Source of the DNA: Lachnospiraceae bacterium
GTDB lineage: Bacteria > Bacillota > Clostridia > Lachnospirales > Lachnospiraceae
NCBI GenBank assembly: GCA_020860745.1
Contig: JAJBTR010000098.1
Span: 1 to 7,323 of the forward strand
Length of the DNA stretch: 7,323 bases
Direction: 5' to 3'
Positions 5,369 to 7,323 of the stretch are shown one piece after another; within the stretch, counting starts at the first letter, position 1; each line of letters starts with the position of its first letter. The notes below the pieces were generated by a model, which ran no database searches, had not been told where the DNA came from, and worked only from the letters and a program-made list of their open reading frames with translations. The position numbers and the translations under genes are program-made.

Positions 5369-5971
5369 CTACCCGGCGACCGGCACAAAATCCGATGCCG
5401 GATGCTTACAGACCGGACAGATGAAATCCTCCGGCAACACATCACCTTCATAGATATATCCACAGACTGTGCACACAAAACCCTTCTTTTTCTCAGTCGG
5501 TGCCGGCTTGATATACTTCTGATAATAACTGTATGTCGCAGACTCCTCCGCGGACAGCACCGCCCCGTCCGTCACATCAGCCAGAAACAGCGTATGCGTC
5601 TCCAGATCCCTGCTCTCAATCACACGCGCACTCAGGAACGCATTCGTGCCCTCTGGAAGATAAATCAGGCCATTATCGCTCCTGCAGACACGAATCTGCT
5701 CCACTTTGTCCACATCTCTGCCGCTTTGAAATCCCCAAAGCCGATACACACCAAAGGAAGCCTCACGGGACAACACAGACACATTAAATTCGCCGGATTT
5801 CAGAACCATATCATGTGTCAGATTATTTTTATTAACCGCTATGGTAATGCGGTTCGGCTCGGATGTCACCTGCGTAACCGTATTGATGATACATCCGTTA
5901 TCCCTGTTTTCATTCTTTGCCGTGAGCACAAAAAATCCATAACTTAAACTGTACATCGCCTTTTTATCCAT
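5369..5971 (-). CDS. hrb: High-molecular-weight rubredoxin (flavin reductase-rubredoxin fusion)
   Basis: A 200-residue two-domain protein. Residues about 1-150 form a flavin reductase-like FMN-binding split barrel (MYSLSYGFFVLTAKN near the start, then SGEFNVSVLS, 59-68); after a short Lys-rich linker (about 156-163) comes a C-terminal rubredoxin domain with C167-x2-C170-GYIYEG and C185-PV-C188, the four cysteines that bind one iron. The rubredoxin domain is of the short type, with a 14-residue spacing between cysteine pairs. In Moorella, Hrb takes electrons from NADH and passes them to the flavodiiron protein FprA for nitric oxide or oxygen reduction; a similar soluble role is inferred here, but no FprA gene is in the window. 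The ATG has AAAGGAG six bases upstream. It is monocistronic, divergent from the ywaF-like gene, and ends at a bidirectional terminator. Confidence 0.88.
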   Translation of the reverse strand: MDKKAMYSLSYGFFVLTAKNENRDNGCIINTVTQVTSEPNRITIAVNKNNLTHDMVLKSGEFNVSVLSREASFGVYRLWGFQSGRDVDKVEQIRVCRSDNGLIYLPEGTNAFLSARVIESRDLETHTLFLADVTDGAVLSAEESATYSYYQKYIKPAPTEKKKGFVCTVCGYIYEGDVLPEDFICPVCKHPASDFVPVAG

Positions 5972-6019
5972 AGTGAGCTCCTTTCAAAAACCTGTATATT
6001 TCATAACTTCATTTGCTTC

Positions 6020-6048
6020 AGTTTAGCATATTCTCAACAATGTGACAA
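6020..6048 (-). promoter_or_regulatory. Candidate promoter of hrb
   Basis: On the minus strand, TTGTCA (6043-6048) is followed after 17 bases by TAAACT (6020-6025), with TGC in the extended -10 position. The leader would be about 40 nt. The -10 box is only a four-of-six match, so the call is moderate. Confidence 0.5.
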
Positions 6049-6120
6049 TTTCCCATATTAATTTTCTAAGTTCTAAAAAATGATTACAACTATCCTCTGT
6101 ATCATTTTCCCGGAATGGGT

Positions 6121-6126
6121 TATACT
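6121..6126 (+). promoter_or_regulatory. Candidate -10 box of the ywaF-like gene
   Basis: TATACT lies 25 bases before the proposed TTG start, which puts the transcript start near 6133 and gives a leader of about 19 nt. No good -35 box is found at the usual distance, so the promoter may be weak or activator-dependent. Confidence 0.4.
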
Positions 6127-6138
6127 TTAAAAAAGCGC

Positions 6139-6146
6139 GGAGGTGA
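6139..6146 (+). promoter_or_regulatory. Ribosome binding site deciding a TTG start
   Basis: GGAGGTGA is a full eight-base match to the 16S rRNA anti-Shine-Dalgarno and lies five bases before TTG at 6152-6154. The in-frame GTG at 6143-6145 lies inside this site and so cannot easily be the start. Confidence 0.75.
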
Positions 6147-6151
6147 GGACA

Positions 6152-6928
6152 TTGTTTGACCACTATTTTACGTACTGGGATGATTTGCCGGCAGACGGCG
6201 GGTATCCATTATTCGGCGGAGTGCATCTGGCGTGGCTGTTCGGTATCGCAGCTACAATTATCCTTTGTGTCATCTGCCTCCGAAGGCAGAGTCCTGCCCT
6301 GCAAAACCGCTTATTAAAAATCCTGGCGTTCATTCTCCTTGCCCTGGAAACATACCGGGAGATTGTCCTGGCTGTCACCGGACATTTTAGCTTTCAGACA
6401 CTCCCACTGCACCTTTGCAGCCTCGCTATCTTTATAGAAGCAATCTTTGCCTTTTTTCCGAAAGCCTTTTTCGGAGAACTGGTTTGTGTCGTCATACTGC
6501 CTGCCGCAACCGCAGGGCTGCTCTGCCCGGACTGGCTTCGCTATCCCACGCTCAATTACATGAATATCCACGGTTTTGCCTCCCACGGCATCCTGGTTCT
6601 TTTCAGCATCATCACGCTCCTGTCAGGAAAGTACCGTCCACGAATCCGCCGTATCTATATGTCCCTGCTGTTTTTTGCTGTCGCTGTGCCTGTAATCTAC
6701 AGGCTCAACGTCTGGCAGGGGACAAATTTCATGTTTTTAAACCGTCCGTCAACAGGTTCTCCCTTTGAAACAATCTATGAGGCATACGGATATACCGCTT
6801 ATCTGGCCGTTTTCAGTGCAACTGTGCTGGCCTTAATTCTGGCGATGTACAGCATCATCGGATTGGTATACTTCGTGAAAGATAAAAAACACAGCACCAA
6901 TAGCAAAGCCGCCGCAAAAAACAGATAA
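6152..6928 (+). CDS. YwaF/TMEM164-like integral membrane protein (TIGR02206-type)
   Basis: A 258-residue protein with about six or seven membrane helices and a basic, hydrophilic C-terminal tail. It resembles the YwaF/TIGR02206 family, related to eukaryotic TMEM164: note GGVHLAWL (22-29), the LPLHLCSLAIF motif (84-94, with H87 and C89), the NIHGFASHG stretch (138-146), and NRPSTGSPF (197-205) in a loop before the last helices. The bacterial role is unknown. Human TMEM164 has been reported to be a cysteine-dependent phospholipid acyltransferase; whether C89 and the His residues play such a role here is only a speculation. The start is taken as TTG because of the ideal ribosome site; a GTG three codons earlier is the alternative. 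It is divergent from hrb with 180 bases between, and no clear terminator follows before the tRNA promoter. Confidence 0.8.
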   Translation: MFDHYFTYWDDLPADGGYPLFGGVHLAWLFGIAATIILCVICLRRQSPALQNRLLKILAFILLALETYREIVLAVTGHFSFQTLPLHLCSLAIFIEAIFAFFPKAFFGELVCVVILPAATAGLLCPDWLRYPTLNYMNIHGFASHGILVLFSIITLLSGKYRPRIRRIYMSLLFFAVAVPVIYRLNVWQGTNFMFLNRPSTGSPFETIYEAYGYTAYLAVFSATVLALILAMYSIIGLVYFVKDKKHSTNSKAAAKNR

Positions 6929-7026
6929 ATTCCACGCCGCACGGGTTTCCCCAAAAAATAGCTCCGTCGAAAAATGCCCCGAAAAAGAATTCGGAAAAGA
7001 ATTTTTCAAAAAAAGCAAAAAAATGT

Positions 7027-7054
7027 TTGATTTTCTCCAAATCTGTGATATAGT
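7027..7054 (+). promoter_or_regulatory. Promoter of tRNA-Ala(CGC)-tRNA-Val(CAC)
   Basis: TTGATT (7027-7032), a 16-base spacer and TATAGT (7049-7054) preceded by TGA. It has the same -10 box and spacing as the promoter of the other tRNA-Ala gene. Transcription would start near 7061. Confidence 0.7.
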
Positions 7055-7063
7055 AATGCTTAC

Positions 7064-7136
7064 GGGGCATTAGCGCAGTTGGGAGCGCGCCACATTCGCA
7101 TTGTGGAGGCCGTGGGTTCGAATCCCATATGCTCCA
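7064..7136 (+). tRNA. tRNA-Ala, anticodon CGC
   Basis: A 73-nt cloverleaf almost identical to the tRNA-Ala at 5161-5233. The anticodon stem CCACA/TGTGG encloses TTCGCAT, giving anticodon CGC for codon GCG. G3-U70 and A73 fit alanine identity. Only three bases differ from the other copy: one in the D loop, position 32 (U for A) and position 34 (C for G). CCA is not encoded. It is probably co-transcribed with the tRNA-Val 23 bases downstream. Confidence 0.97.
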
Positions 7137-7159
7137 TTGATATTCTGAAATTTGTATAT

Positions 7160-7233
7160 GGAAGCATAGCTCAGCCGGGATGAGCGTTCGCCTCACACGC
7201 GAAAGGTCAGGGGTTCGAGCCCCCTTGCTTCCA
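7160..7233 (+). tRNA. tRNA-Val, anticodon CAC
   Basis: A 74-nt cloverleaf: acceptor GGAAGCA/TGCTTCC, D stem GCTC/GAGC with a nine-base loop, anticodon stem TTCGC/GCGAA with loop CTCACAC, T arm AGGGG-TTCGAGC-CCCCT, A73. Anticodon CAC reads GUG. CCA is not encoded. It lacks a clear promoter of its own in the 23-base gap from tRNA-Ala(CGC). Confidence 0.96.
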
Positions 7234-7235
7234 CT

Positions 7236-7286
7236 CACAAACCCTTGATTTTCCTATGACTCTGGGAAATCAAGGGTTTGTGTTTT
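7236..7286 (+). terminator. Rho-independent terminator of the tRNA-Ala/tRNA-Val unit
   Basis: A 19-bp stem pairs 7236-7254 with 7264-7282, with one G-T wobble and a nine-base loop, followed by TTTT at 7283-7286. It starts two bases after tRNA-Val. Nothing recognisable follows to the window end. Confidence 0.93.
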
Positions 7287-7323
7287 ATAGCGTATGATAT
7301 TGTTTATGTTAAGTAAAGCATGG

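Noticed and set aside
6929..7026. A/T-rich imperfect inverted repeat near 6982-7008 as a terminator of the ywaF-like gene
   Set aside because: The stem is short and AT-only (GAAAAA/TTTTTC), so it does not make a convincing intrinsic terminator.
6855..7238. Minus-strand open frame containing WDSNPRPPQCECGALPTAL
   Set aside because: This peptide is the antisense translation of a tRNA-Ala gene, a well-known spurious protein annotation; the frame also covers tRNA-Val and the end of the ywaF-like gene.

Overview
The window looks like the chromosome of an anaerobic, Gram-positive Firmicute, most likely a Lachnospiraceae-type Clostridium relative. The clues are a MinCDE system next to a CarD regulator and a class A penicillin-binding protein (PBP), a flavin reductase-rubredoxin fusion of the anaerobe type, strong AGGAGG-like ribosome sites, sigma-A-like promoters with TGn extended -10 boxes, and tRNA genes with no encoded CCA. 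The genus is inference; the sequence has moderate GC and no plasmid, phage or transposase gene.

The left part (1-3305) is a minus-strand cell-envelope and division block, read from right to left: minC, minD, minE, a carD-family regulator, then the 5' end of a class A PBP that runs off the window at base 1. minD and minE overlap by one base, whereas minC and minD are separated by 129 nt holding three possible RNA hairpins. carD and the PBP gene each have a promoter of their own. The 385-nt PBP leader (442-826) holds no gene but has a compact repeat cluster: two 33-bp copies with internal hairpins followed by three 11-bp tandem repeats.

A 308-nt divergent region (3306-3613) separates minC from a plus-strand MATE-family multidrug/cation antiporter gene (3614-5002). 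It holds a promoter on each side and four related GGTnACwAA half-sites in two inverted pairs, an operator-like arrangement just upstream of the MATE promoter. The 158 nt after MATE (5003-5160) show no clear terminator and end in a good tRNA promoter.

The right part has tRNA-Ala(GGC), a bidirectional terminator, a minus-strand high-molecular-weight rubredoxin gene, a divergent plus-strand YwaF/TMEM164-like membrane protein gene that probably starts at TTG, then tRNA-Ala(CGC), tRNA-Val(CAC) and a strong terminator. The two tRNA-Ala genes differ at only three positions and form direct repeats around the hrb-ywaF pair.

The genes fit three themes: division-site placement and wall synthesis (Min, PBP), stress or drug defence (MATE, Hrb), and translation (tRNAs). 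No clearly new multi-gene system is visible; the most interesting unexplained signals are in the intergenic DNA.
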